Shown here: piece after piece, positions 26,097 through 34,203 of the stretch
How the letters are laid out: each line of letters opens with the position of its first letter
Numbering within the stretch: the first letter of the stretch is position 1
Origin: Paenibacillus sp.
Lineage (GTDB): Bacteria; Bacillota; Bacilli; Paenibacillales; Paenibacillaceae
Length of the DNA: 64,000 nucleotides
Direction of reading: 5' to 3'
Assembly: GCA_023512345.1 (NCBI GenBank)
Contig: JAILZT010000004.1
Span: 186,001 to 250,000 of the forward strand
The notes under the pieces: generated by a model
Told to the model about the DNA's origin: nothing
Databases searched by the model: none
The model's input: the letters and a program-made list of their open reading frames with translations, nothing else
Made by a program: the position numbers and the translations under genes

Positions 26097-26975
26097 ATGT
26101 TAACCCATACAAAAAGCTGGTCAGGACGAACCTTTGACATTCTAAATGTAGTGCTGCTGCTTTCACTCTGCATTCTAACTTTATATCCATTTTATAATAT
26201 CGTAATAACCTCCCTAAATGATCCTACGGATGCCGCACGCGGTGGAATTGCTCTTTGGCCGCGAGTTTTCTCTATTGAGAATTACAAAGTTGTGTTTCAG
26301 GACGAGCGTATGTCACAAGCATTTTTAGTTACCATCTCCAGAACAATTATCGGAACCGCGACAGCCGTACTGTTCACAGCAGCATTTGCTTATGGTGTAT
26401 CCAAAAATGAGCTTATGGGGCGCCGTTTGTTTCTAATGTTGGCCATTATTACAATGTATTTCAGTGGCGGAATTATCCCCTATTACCTTGTCGTAGCTAA
26501 ATATCTACATCTTAAGGGAAGTTTTCTAGTCTATATTATTCCGAACCTTTTTAATGTCTTTAATGCAATTATTATGCTGACCTTTTTCAAAAACCTGCCT
26601 AAAGAAATAGAAGAGTCGGCGAAAATTGATGGGGCCAATGATTTACGGATTTTTTGGCAGCTGGTACTGCCGGTATCTAAGCCTGTACTTGCGACCATTG
26701 CACTCTATAATGCGGTATTCCATTGGAACTCCTGGTATGACGCCATGTTATTCGGTAATGACAGTTTGTTAACGCTTCAGCAAATTCTAATGCAAATCAT
26801 TAGTTCCAACAGCAATGTCAGCTTGATGGCCAGCAATCTGGGTTTAGGGTCGGTTTCCGCGCAATCTCTTAAACTGGCCACAATGGTAATTACCACGCTG
26901 CCGATTGTATTTACTTATCCATTCGTACAGAAATATTTTGTTCAAGGCGTAATGATCGGATCGGTCAAAGGTTAG
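26097..26975 (+). CDS. ABC transporter permease, LplC type
   Basis: A 292-residue permease with segments typical of LplC (TLYPFYNIVITSLND, YYLVVAKYLHLKGSFL), the EAA loop LPKEIEESAKIDGANDLRIFW, and the C-terminus KYFVQGVMIGSVKG. AGGAGGTGG overlaps the LplB stop, so translation is coupled. It is closely similar in design to the truncated permease at 1-460. With LplB it forms the membrane channel of the importer whose binding protein follows. Confidence 0.93.
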   Translation: MLTHTKSWSGRTFDILNVVLLLSLCILTLYPFYNIVITSLNDPTDAARGGIALWPRVFSIENYKVVFQDERMSQAFLVTISRTIIGTATAVLFTAAFAYGVSKNELMGRRLFLMLAIITMYFSGGIIPYYLVVAKYLHLKGSFLVYIIPNLFNVFNAIIMLTFFKNLPKEIEESAKIDGANDLRIFWQLVLPVSKPVLATIALYNAVFHWNSWYDAMLFGNDSLLTLQQILMQIISSNSNVSLMASNLGLGSVSAQSLKLATMVITTLPIVFTYPFVQKYFVQGVMIGSVKG

Positions 26976-27039
26976 AATACGGCTTTTACGGCTTCGACCG
27001 TTTAAAGTATATAGACTACATCTTATAGGAGGTCAATGT

Positions 27040-28755
27040 ATGAGAAAACAAGGCATAAAAGGGATGGCTGCAGTTTTACTCGTCTTTACCATGCTGGCAG
27101 GCTGCAGTTCTAATAATAGCGGCAACAATGCAAATGGAGCTGCAAAAGATAATACAGCTGCGAATAACACTGTTGCTAATACTACCAATACGGGAACTGA
27201 GGTTGGAGACGCAAAAGAATCCTGGAAGAAAGATACGTCGGCTTTTACTTTCAGTCAATATTTCTACGGAAATTGGGCATCTGCTTACCTGTGGAAGGAT
27301 CAGTATGCAATGAAGTTGGCGACAGAAAAAACAGGCGTGACCATAGACCGTAAGTTGGCAACAGGAAACGATGACGATTACCTGAACACCATGATTGCCT
27401 CTGGAGATCTGCCGGATACCATCATGCTGGACTGGAACAACCCTGCTGTAATGAAGCTGATCAAAAACGGGATGGTATATTCCATAGATGAGCTTATGGA
27501 CAAATATGCTCCCGAACTTAAATCTATGCTCGATCCTGATATGGTGAAATACCACTCTATAGATGGAAAGCTGTGGTATTTGCCGAACTTGTTTGAGACT
27601 AAAGATAGACTGACAAGCGGTGTGCCGATTACACCGATTCGTCCTTGGTTTTTCCGTTCTGATATTTACAAGGCAATTGGCAGCCCGAAGCTTGAATCGA
27701 CAGACGATTTATTAAATGCACTCAAGCTGGCAAAGGAAAAGTATCCGGACGTAAGCCCGGTCGGTGTGGAATCATTCGATGTGGCCAAAAACGGTTTTGA
27801 GGGCAGTTTATCCATGAATTTCCTAGTTGATTCGTTCTCTCCGTATTTGATGGAGGAAAGGATTAAGGATGATCAGCAGATTGTCGAATATCCAATGCGC
27901 AATGCCGGATTTATTGATGCTTTCCGTTACATGAACAAGCTGTATCTCAACGATCTGTTCGATCCTCAGCTGCTCATTTACAAGCAAGAGCAATATGAAG
28001 AGAAGCTGTATGGGGCTCAATATGCATCTGCTTCCCAATTTATGAATAACATGTATACCCAGTACAACCCTAAAATTGAAAGCACACTTGGCGCGGAGCA
28101 GAAATATACGGTTATCGGCGGATTGAAAGCAAATGGTCAAGATCCGCGATATCCCGCTTCGCGCTTGATGGGATGGCAAGGATTCTTCATCACAAAGTCA
28201 GCCAAGGATCCTGAACGTATCATCCGGTTTGCTGAATACGCGTGGTCAGACGAAGGACAAATGGACATGCGATATGGCAAAGAAGGCGAAACTTATGATA
28301 TGGTCGATGGGCTGCCGAAATATAAGCAGGACATCTTGGACATGTCCTTAAAGGATAATAACGCATTTAACTCTAAATATGGCTTCAACGATTCGACACT
28401 CCTTTGGCGCGCAGGAGAAGTATGGGACAATGCATCCGCACGTGATTTCAAGGAGCAGCAACCTGAACAGTTTGAGGCCGCTAAATTGTTGGAGAAATAC
28501 AACTTCGACAGTTATTTACTTGGAATGGATAACTTGGAGCCTGATGGATCATCACCCGAAGGTGTCATTAATGGAAAAGTCAAGGATCTATGGAATAAAA
28601 CCATTCCGAAGCTGATTCTTTCTAAGTCAGATGCAGAATTCGATAGTGCCTACAATGATTTCGTCGGGCAGATGAATAAGGTGGGTGCCGAGAAGGTAGA
28701 GAAAGTTATGTACCAGCGTCATCTAGAAGATGTTAAGAAAAAAAGAGCCGAATAA
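27040..28755 (+). CDS. ABC transporter substrate-binding lipoprotein, LplA type
   Basis: A 571-residue lipoprotein with signal and lipobox LAGC (Cys22), an Asn/Ala/Thr linker, and a large binding fold typical of LplA-like proteins (SGDLPDTIMLDWN, KNGMVYSIDELM, YDMVDGLPKYKQDIL). ATAGGAGG precedes the ATG. It closes the LplB-LplC operon and is followed by a strong terminator. No hydrolase gene is linked, so the bound glycan cannot be inferred from context. Confidence 0.92.
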   Translation: MRKQGIKGMAAVLLVFTMLAGCSSNNSGNNANGAAKDNTAANNTVANTTNTGTEVGDAKESWKKDTSAFTFSQYFYGNWASAYLWKDQYAMKLATEKTGVTIDRKLATGNDDDYLNTMIASGDLPDTIMLDWNNPAVMKLIKNGMVYSIDELMDKYAPELKSMLDPDMVKYHSIDGKLWYLPNLFETKDRLTSGVPITPIRPWFFRSDIYKAIGSPKLESTDDLLNALKLAKEKYPDVSPVGVESFDVAKNGFEGSLSMNFLVDSFSPYLMEERIKDDQQIVEYPMRNAGFIDAFRYMNKLYLNDLFDPQLLIYKQEQYEEKLYGAQYASASQFMNNMYTQYNPKIESTLGAEQKYTVIGGLKANGQDPRYPASRLMGWQGFFITKSAKDPERIIRFAEYAWSDEGQMDMRYGKEGETYDMVDGLPKYKQDILDMSLKDNNAFNSKYGFNDSTLLWRAGEVWDNASARDFKEQQPEQFEAAKLLEKYNFDSYLLGMDNLEPDGSSPEGVINGKVKDLWNKTIPKLILSKSDAEFDSAYNDFVGQMNKVGAEKVEKVMYQRHLEDVKKKRAE

Positions 28756-28765
28756 TCGAGTGCTG

Positions 28766-28804
28766 AAAAGGGGAGCCGTATTTTACGAGGCTCCCCTTTT
28801 TTTC
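28766..28804. terminator. Bidirectional rho-independent terminator
   Basis: AAAAGGGGAGCC pairs with GGCTCCCCTTTT, flanked by A and T runs. It lies between the converging binding-protein and ATP-grasp genes. Confidence 0.9.
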
Positions 28805-28839
28805 GTTCATTGGCCCATTGAATTACTCAGATCGTAAGT

Positions 28840-29970
28840 TTATTCTTCAGTCGCCTTCACCGAATTCGAGGTGCCCTTATTCTTATACACCCAAAGAGCA
28901 TATTCGAGCGGTCTAAGCAATGCTTTACGATAGGTTTCGCTATCCCCTGACCGGGCAAATACCTCACGTGCCGGTTTCGGATTCACCTCCAGCACGTAAA
29001 TGCGTCCCTCCCGGTCAATTGCGAGGTCTAAAGCCAGTTCGCAGAGATCGCTGAAGCTGTTTTCGAGAAAGGCTGCAGCCTCAAGACCCAGCTTCTCTGA
29101 AGACTTCATAGCTTTATCAGCTTTTTCAACACTGCCAAGCCATTCCCGCAGCAATATTTCTGCCTTTACAGCATGGCCGCCTCCATGGAGATTGGAGGTT
29201 ACACTTCGGGCGGCTCCAACGCGGCCTGCCATTCCGGTCATTTCCCAGCTTCCTTGGCCATTTTTCTGTACTAACATGCGGTAATCATGGAAGCGCCCTC
29301 CGGGTAACCTTAAGGGAATGCCCTGCTGAACGAGAAACCGCCCGCCTATGCACCATTGGCGGACAATTGAAGTCAGCCGGGTAAGAGAAACCTTGCGGGG
29401 TGTAATAATCCGTCGGTCCTGACGTCGACCCTGAATATCGAACATCCCTTGAGCATTTTTAAGTTTTTCGATTCGCAATATACCCCGTCCACCTGTTCCG
29501 TTAGCTGGTTTTACATAGATAACTGGGCTATGCTTCAACATCCGGAGCAAATCGGCTGAGGATTGGTAAAGCACGGTTTCAGGCATGTGAGGGCGGAACC
29601 GGCTTTTTTGTGAAAAGGTTTGATGTATGGTCCATTTATTTCGCAGTGGACGGTTCAAAAATGTCAAATGGTTATAACGTGAACGGAAGCGCAGAAGCTG
29701 CTGGAATCGCTCACTGCGCTGTATTCGGCACCGGTCATAGATCATTTTAGGTATAGGTCGCCATTTTCTTGACCATTTCCCAGTTTGGGGATCGAAGACA
29801 AGCGCATGAATGAGCTCTTTGCTGCTGTGAACATCCATAGGAGTAAACACAAAGACATCAAGCCCAATCCGTTTCCCTTGGGTGATCATTTTTTGGTATA
29901 CACTTTTTTCTTCCAACTGCTTGGCCTCGTTCAAATACAAAGTAAGAATGCCTAAGACGGGTTGCGACAC
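28840..29970 (-). CDS. YheC/YheD family ATP-grasp protein, short form (array gene 6)
   Basis: The 376-residue protein shows the ATPgrasp_YheCD features: PKMIYDRC near the start of the domain, a glycine-rich loop YVKPANGTGGRGILRI, the mid motif DYRMLVQKNGQGSWEMTGMAGRVG, and the metal/substrate-end LEVNPKPAREVF. It starts at GTG 29970, with AGGTG upstream, inside the acetyltransferase gene (19-base overlap). It is the last gene of the leftward array. Family members in Bacillus are spore-coat-associated; what the ATP-grasp fold ligates is not known to me. Confidence 0.9.
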   Translation of the reverse strand: MSQPVLGILTLYLNEAKQLEEKSVYQKMITQGKRIGLDVFVFTPMDVHSSKELIHALVFDPQTGKWSRKWRPIPKMIYDRCRIQRSERFQQLLRFRSRYNHLTFLNRPLRNKWTIHQTFSQKSRFRPHMPETVLYQSSADLLRMLKHSPVIYVKPANGTGGRGILRIEKLKNAQGMFDIQGRRQDRRIITPRKVSLTRLTSIVRQWCIGGRFLVQQGIPLRLPGGRFHDYRMLVQKNGQGSWEMTGMAGRVGAARSVTSNLHGGGHAVKAEILLREWLGSVEKADKAMKSSEKLGLEAAAFLENSFSDLCELALDLAIDREGRIYVLEVNPKPAREVFARSGDSETYRKALLRPLEYALWVYKNKGTSNSVKATEE

Positions 29971-30509
29971 AGGAGTTCACCTTCTTGTGAAGTAATGGGT
30001 TGATCACTCTGAGCTACGTCATCTACTGGCAGCAGGTTATTACTGCCAGCGTTTTGTGGTGAACGGAGCAGCAGTGTTGGCTTGCCAGTAGGTCCGTTCT
30101 TCAGTGCTACGGCGATAAGTCCCGCATTGAAACACATCTTAAGACTGGCTAAGTTGTCGCTTGCAACAGAACATTCCAAATTCCCCAGGCGAAATATCTG
30201 GGCGGTAAGCAACGCTGTGCCTGTATGTTTATTGCGATGGTACGGATGAACGGCAACAAGGCATGACTCCATGCCATACCCCGACACGAAGCTGATACCT
30301 GATAGTTGGCGACCGTTTTGTCCGCGCACAGTCGCAATAAGCAGAGACACTCCCGGCTGGCATAAATGCTCTGGAGTTAATCTAGATAGTCTCCTGCAGC
30401 TATCGCTTGTGATTTGCCGCTCGCCATACTGTCGAACAAATTGCACCAGACTTGCCAGCTGTCGGTTCCACGGACCAGTCTCCGTATCATAGAGGGAGGA
30501 GATTTGCAT
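29952..30509 (-). CDS. GNAT family N-acetyltransferase embedded in the YheCD array
   Basis: A 185-residue protein with an acetyl-CoA pyrophosphate-binding motif A (VAVHPYHRNKHTGTALL) preceded by a beta strand (GMESCLVAVHP) and followed by CSVASDNLASLKMCFNAGLI, a typical GNAT motif B. The Gln/Arg-x-x-Gly-x-Gly/Ala signature is degenerate at RNKHTGTA. AAGGAAG lies about 12 bases before the ATG. It sits 28 bases after one ATP-grasp gene and overlaps the next, so it is co-transcribed and coupled with them. It may acetylate the product or substrate of the ATP-grasp enzymes (inference). Confidence 0.78.
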   Translation of the reverse strand: MQISSLYDTETGPWNRQLASLVQFVRQYGERQITSDSCRRLSRLTPEHLCQPGVSLLIATVRGQNGRQLSGISFVSGYGMESCLVAVHPYHRNKHTGTALLTAQIFRLGNLECSVASDNLASLKMCFNAGLIAVALKNGPTGKPTLLLRSPQNAGSNNLLPVDDVAQSDQPITSQEGELLCRNPS

Positions 30510-30537
30510 GGCGTTGACACTTCCTTGTGCAGTTTTT

Positions 30538-31650
30538 CTAATTCAGCTGTTGGGCTAAATACTGGCTGTATTGAAAGATTCGTTCCAGAGAAAGCTTGCG
30601 GATCGCTGGTTCGTCAAATTTCATTGGTCGGGAGTTAGCCTCGAAAAACCATAATCCCCCAGACTCATCTACACCGAGATCCATTGACATTTCTCCGAGT
30701 GTTCTTTCACAAGCCCGTTCAATTTGGCGAGCGATTAATAAAGCAGTTGTTGGGACGCTTCTGAGTATGGCGGCAGCCCGTTCATTTCCGAATGTTCCCT
30801 CCAGCATACTGGCGGGTTCTTCTATACTGCCACCGCGCGGTACATGGGTGGTGATGCTCCGAGCACCGGCCAGACGTGCTCCAATTCCGGTCACACCCCA
30901 GCTTCCTCGGCCATTCTTTTGCAGCAGTACGCGTAAATCAAAGGGACGACCTCGGTGAGTAGTCAGCTCAATCGCTTGCTGCACGATGTACATCTCCGTT
31001 CCCTTCTCTTTCCCGATACGTGTCCATAGCCGCTCCAGTGAGGCTGCTTTATAGGTCAAATTTCTTTTCCCGCCTTGGATTTGCAGACGATAGGGAAGAA
31101 TGGCATCACTCCGATACATGAGCCTCATTATCCCCTTGCCCGCCTTGCCATTTTCGGGTTTAAGGTAAAGACTGTTGTGATACTTCAGCATGGAGCTGAG
31201 GGTTCGTGAGCTTCGCAGCCGTTTTGTTTGCGGTACATGCTTTGAGGTTGCACGAGAACCCTTGAGCCATTCGAATAAATGCCATTTATTAAAAAAGAAC
31301 GGATTGTACAGCACAATGTCTGGACGTTCCAGACATTGTGCAATTTTACGTGCGATCAAGGGCTTTTCTTCAAGTTCGCGTGTGGGAATCCGGTTATAAA
31401 TGATCTGCGGTAAAGGAACGGGGATACTGGACCAAAGTTTGCCACCAGGGATAGGAACAAAGCCTGTGATCACCCGTGAATCCAGTTTCAGATCGCGGAC
31501 GGTAACTACATAAACAAAATACCCCAGATCCCTGCCTACCTTAATAATGTCACGGAAGTTATTGCGGTTTCCGCAAAACTTCCGTTCTTTGTCACTTGTT
31601 GTCAGAATAGCAATAACCGGTTTGTTCTCGCCAGGGACTCGGGTGTTCAC
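30538..31650 (-). CDS. YheC/YheD family ATP-grasp protein, short form (array gene 4)
   Basis: The 370-residue YheC-like protein has PQIIYNRIPTRELE, the glycine loop YLKPENGKAGKGIMRL, the segment DLRVLLQKNGRGSWGVTGIGARLAG, and the C-terminal FEANSRPMK where other members have N-x-K/R-P. It starts at GTG 31650, overlapping the stop of the preceding long paralogue by four bases (GTGA). This gives a YheD-YheC-like long/short pair. It is predicted to be cytoplasmic, without a signal peptide. Confidence 0.9.
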   Translation of the reverse strand: MNTRVPGENKPVIAILTTSDKERKFCGNRNNFRDIIKVGRDLGYFVYVVTVRDLKLDSRVITGFVPIPGGKLWSSIPVPLPQIIYNRIPTRELEEKPLIARKIAQCLERPDIVLYNPFFFNKWHLFEWLKGSRATSKHVPQTKRLRSSRTLSSMLKYHNSLYLKPENGKAGKGIMRLMYRSDAILPYRLQIQGGKRNLTYKAASLERLWTRIGKEKGTEMYIVQQAIELTTHRGRPFDLRVLLQKNGRGSWGVTGIGARLAGARSITTHVPRGGSIEEPASMLEGTFGNERAAAILRSVPTTALLIARQIERACERTLGEMSMDLGVDESGGLWFFEANSRPMKFDEPAIRKLSLERIFQYSQYLAQQLN

Positions 31651-33023
31651 GTCTCATCCCTCCTCCGGAATTTGCTGAGATATAGGCAGTGTTCGAGAAT
31701 ATGCTCTACAGAAGCCTTGCCCTCAGCTCGCAGCGAAGGGTGACGGAAGATAGATCTTCCCGGTTTGGCGTTGGCCTCGAACATCCAAATATCTTCGTCC
31801 TGATCGATCCCTAGATCAAAGCCGATTTCACCGAGCAAATGTCTGTGTTGGATCTCCAGAGATTCCGCCAGCTTCACAGCAGTTCCTTTGGCCCGAAGCA
31901 GGACTTCATCGGCTTTGGAGCCGAATACACGGCCTAGCGCTTGCTGTGGTGTTAGCAGCGAACCCCCGTTTTTAAGATGTGTCGTCACACTGCCGCGCCC
32001 GGCTTTTTTGGCCCCGATTCCAACCACAACCCACTGATTATTGCCGTTCTTATGCATATGGAAGCGGAAGTCAATGGGGCAGCTGTCTATTTCAATCAGG
32101 CGAATACCCTGTTGCACGATGTAATTGCTCAGGCTTCGGCCATGTCGGGACTGCAGCATGCGCATCAGACTGTCAAAATTTGAAAAACGCAACAGAACAT
32201 TTTTTCCACTCCGGCGATAACGTGCGAAATAGCCGCGTTTCGGTAAATAGGTTAGTCTATAAATACCGTGTCCTAGACTACCTGCTGAGGGTTTGTAATA
32301 AACGAAATGATGCCGGTCCAGCATATCTCTCATTTGATCAGACGTTGGATTACTATGCGTTTCTGGAACATAACGGTTAGCGCCGATATCATTCTCCAAC
32401 AGCTTGTAGATATCCGACTTATTGAAGAAGCTCCAGTTAAAGAAAGGGATCTTCTTACGGGTAAATCGCTCACGCAGTTGGCTTATATACGTGGAAGTTT
32501 CGGCCCGCCGGCTGGGCAGACGGTTATACACAACATCAGGCAGCGGAACCATTTTACGTTCGAAGTTTCCACCTGCCGTCAGGAAATATCCATAAACCTG
32601 CTCCTGCTGCCAGTTGATATCGCGTGGCATAAATGCGAAAATATAGCACCTGTTACTGCCTTCACGCAGCAGTTGCTTAATAAACCCCGTACGGGAACCA
32701 AATGGCTGAGTGGAGGACGCGGCAGATCCGTCGGACAGTACACCAACAAGCGGCCCAAGCTGTACTTCATCATTCTGTTGATTCCGTAAATAAATACCCC
32801 CTGTTTTGGGTACTTTTATAGCCGTTTTGACACCAGAGGCAAGAAACATGTGCTTTCCAGAACGTTTAATCGGCTTGATCAGTGCGGGAATGGTATCCCT
32901 CCCGAGACGCAGCCTAATGTTTTTTTTCCCGGTCAGCTTCAGGCTTTTCATCAGAGCACCCGAAACATATACAACTCTTTGGGGCTGCTTAGTGAAATGC
33001 AAATTGCAAAAAGTGAGACTCAT
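31647..33023 (-). CDS. YheC/YheD family ATP-grasp protein, long form (array gene 3)
   Basis: This 458-residue long paralogue has an extra N-terminal beta-rich domain of about 90 residues (LRLGRDTIPALIKPIKRS, then VQLGPLVGVLSDG), absent from the short forms, followed by the ATP-grasp domain: PDVVYNRLPSRRAE, the loop YYKPSAGSLGHGIYRL, DFRFHMHKNGNNQWVVVGIG, and FEANAKPGRSIF. The length is that of YheD. The AAGGAGG ribosome site lies inside the end of the upstream gene, whose TAA directly abuts this ATG. Confidence 0.9.
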   Translation of the reverse strand: MSLTFCNLHFTKQPQRVVYVSGALMKSLKLTGKKNIRLRLGRDTIPALIKPIKRSGKHMFLASGVKTAIKVPKTGGIYLRNQQNDEVQLGPLVGVLSDGSAASSTQPFGSRTGFIKQLLREGSNRCYIFAFMPRDINWQQEQVYGYFLTAGGNFERKMVPLPDVVYNRLPSRRAETSTYISQLRERFTRKKIPFFNWSFFNKSDIYKLLENDIGANRYVPETHSNPTSDQMRDMLDRHHFVYYKPSAGSLGHGIYRLTYLPKRGYFARYRRSGKNVLLRFSNFDSLMRMLQSRHGRSLSNYIVQQGIRLIEIDSCPIDFRFHMHKNGNNQWVVVGIGAKKAGRGSVTTHLKNGGSLLTPQQALGRVFGSKADEVLLRAKGTAVKLAESLEIQHRHLLGEIGFDLGIDQDEDIWMFEANAKPGRSIFRHPSLRAEGKASVEHILEHCLYLSKFRRRDET

Positions 33024-34193
33024 TTATGAATCCTCCTTAAGAACCATTGATATCATTCTCCCGGGTGTATTGGAGCTGTCTCCAGTCATTGCTGGAACAC
33101 GTCGGTTAGTTAGCAGTAAATGGCGTGCATAGCGAAGCGGATTCTCAAGTGCGAGTCGTTCTGCCTTGTGATCGCCGGTAAGATGGAAGACTGTGCGTCC
33201 TGGCTTGGAATTAGCCTCCAATAGCGTAATTCTGCCCCCGCCATCAATACCGAAGTCTAGACCTATTTCGCCTAGCCTTCCGCAAGTTGCTTCTAATAGG
33301 GGAGGAAGGATCATTGCTTCATCTGTAAGCTGTTCTCTGATGCACTCACCTGATGTGCCAAATTCCTCTTGCAGAAAGGGGAGAACTGGAACTGCCGTTC
33401 CTCCGCCGTGGAGATTAGAGGTGAGAGAACCGCGGGCGCCCAGACGAACAGCCATCCCAGTAAGTTCCCAAAGACCTCGGCCGTTTTTTTGCATCAGTAC
33501 ACGAACATCAAATGGCTTGCCGCTCCGGGTTGTAAGCTGAAGGTACGGTTGCATGATATAGCGGCGCGAGCCAATGAAGCGCTCAATCCAGTCGAAGCCA
33601 TCCTCCTGATACAGAAAGTCATAGGAAAACACCCTATTATTTCTATCCCTTCCTCTAACGTGGAGCCCTCCTTTTCCTTGTTTTATGGCGTGCAGGGTCC
33701 GTTTGCCATGAGTTCCAACCAAGGGTTTCAAGAAGACACCGTACTCTCTTTCAGCGAGCATGTTGCTAAGTCGGCGTGTGCCAGAGTACAGCAGGGTTTC
33801 AGGTAGTAACTTTGCTGCTCTACGATTGCGTTTCAATATCTCATATACACCCCATTTGTCAGGGAGTCCACGTGACCATGGAAGGGATCGCGAGAGGGCA
33901 GCCAGCGCTGAGGCAGCTTCTTTCCTTTCTTTTTGACTTCCGTAAAAGCATCGATTATAGACAATATCCGGGAGGCAGGTTTGTAAGGGTACCCACTGCT
34001 CATTTTTCCAGCTCAAGCCCGTTACTGTTTTACGATCTGCATTTACTCCATCCGGTTGAAAAAGAATAACCTTTAGCTCATAAAGCGGAGCTACACGGCA
34101 TAATTGATTGTAAAAACTTGATTCTGCGGTAGAGGGAGAACCACTTCTTCGGCACGTCATGATGCCTAGCAATCCCAGTGCGGCTTTAGTCAT
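33024..34193 (-). CDS. YheC/YheD family ATP-grasp protein, short form with divergent nucleotide loop (array gene 2)
   Basis: A 389-residue short paralogue: PDIVYNRCFYGSQKE, DVRVLMQKNGRGLWELTGMAVRLG and LEANSKPGRTVF are conserved. The nucleotide loop reads FLKPLVGTHGKRTLHAIK (Lys156, Gly160, Gly163, then Lys164-Arg165-Thr166), so the last conserved Gly and the following Arg of the array consensus G-K-G-I-x-R are missing. AAGGAGG precedes the ATG. It sits 10 bases after the first long paralogue and abuts the next. It may bind ATP differently or act as a partner subunit. Confidence 0.87.
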   Translation of the reverse strand: MTKAALGLLGIMTCRRSGSPSTAESSFYNQLCRVAPLYELKVILFQPDGVNADRKTVTGLSWKNEQWVPLQTCLPDIVYNRCFYGSQKERKEAASALAALSRSLPWSRGLPDKWGVYEILKRNRRAAKLLPETLLYSGTRRLSNMLAEREYGVFLKPLVGTHGKRTLHAIKQGKGGLHVRGRDRNNRVFSYDFLYQEDGFDWIERFIGSRRYIMQPYLQLTTRSGKPFDVRVLMQKNGRGLWELTGMAVRLGARGSLTSNLHGGGTAVPVLPFLQEEFGTSGECIREQLTDEAMILPPLLEATCGRLGEIGLDFGIDGGGRITLLEANSKPGRTVFHLTGDHKAERLALENPLRYARHLLLTNRRVPAMTGDSSNTPGRMISMVLKEDS

Positions 34194-34203
34194 GATGTCC
34201 TCC

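Noticed and set aside
29000-34069. Many plus-strand frames of 60-160 codons opposite the ATP-grasp array
   Set aside because: They arise from the complement of GC-rich codons; they lack ribosome sites and motifs, and the minus-strand genes explain the region.
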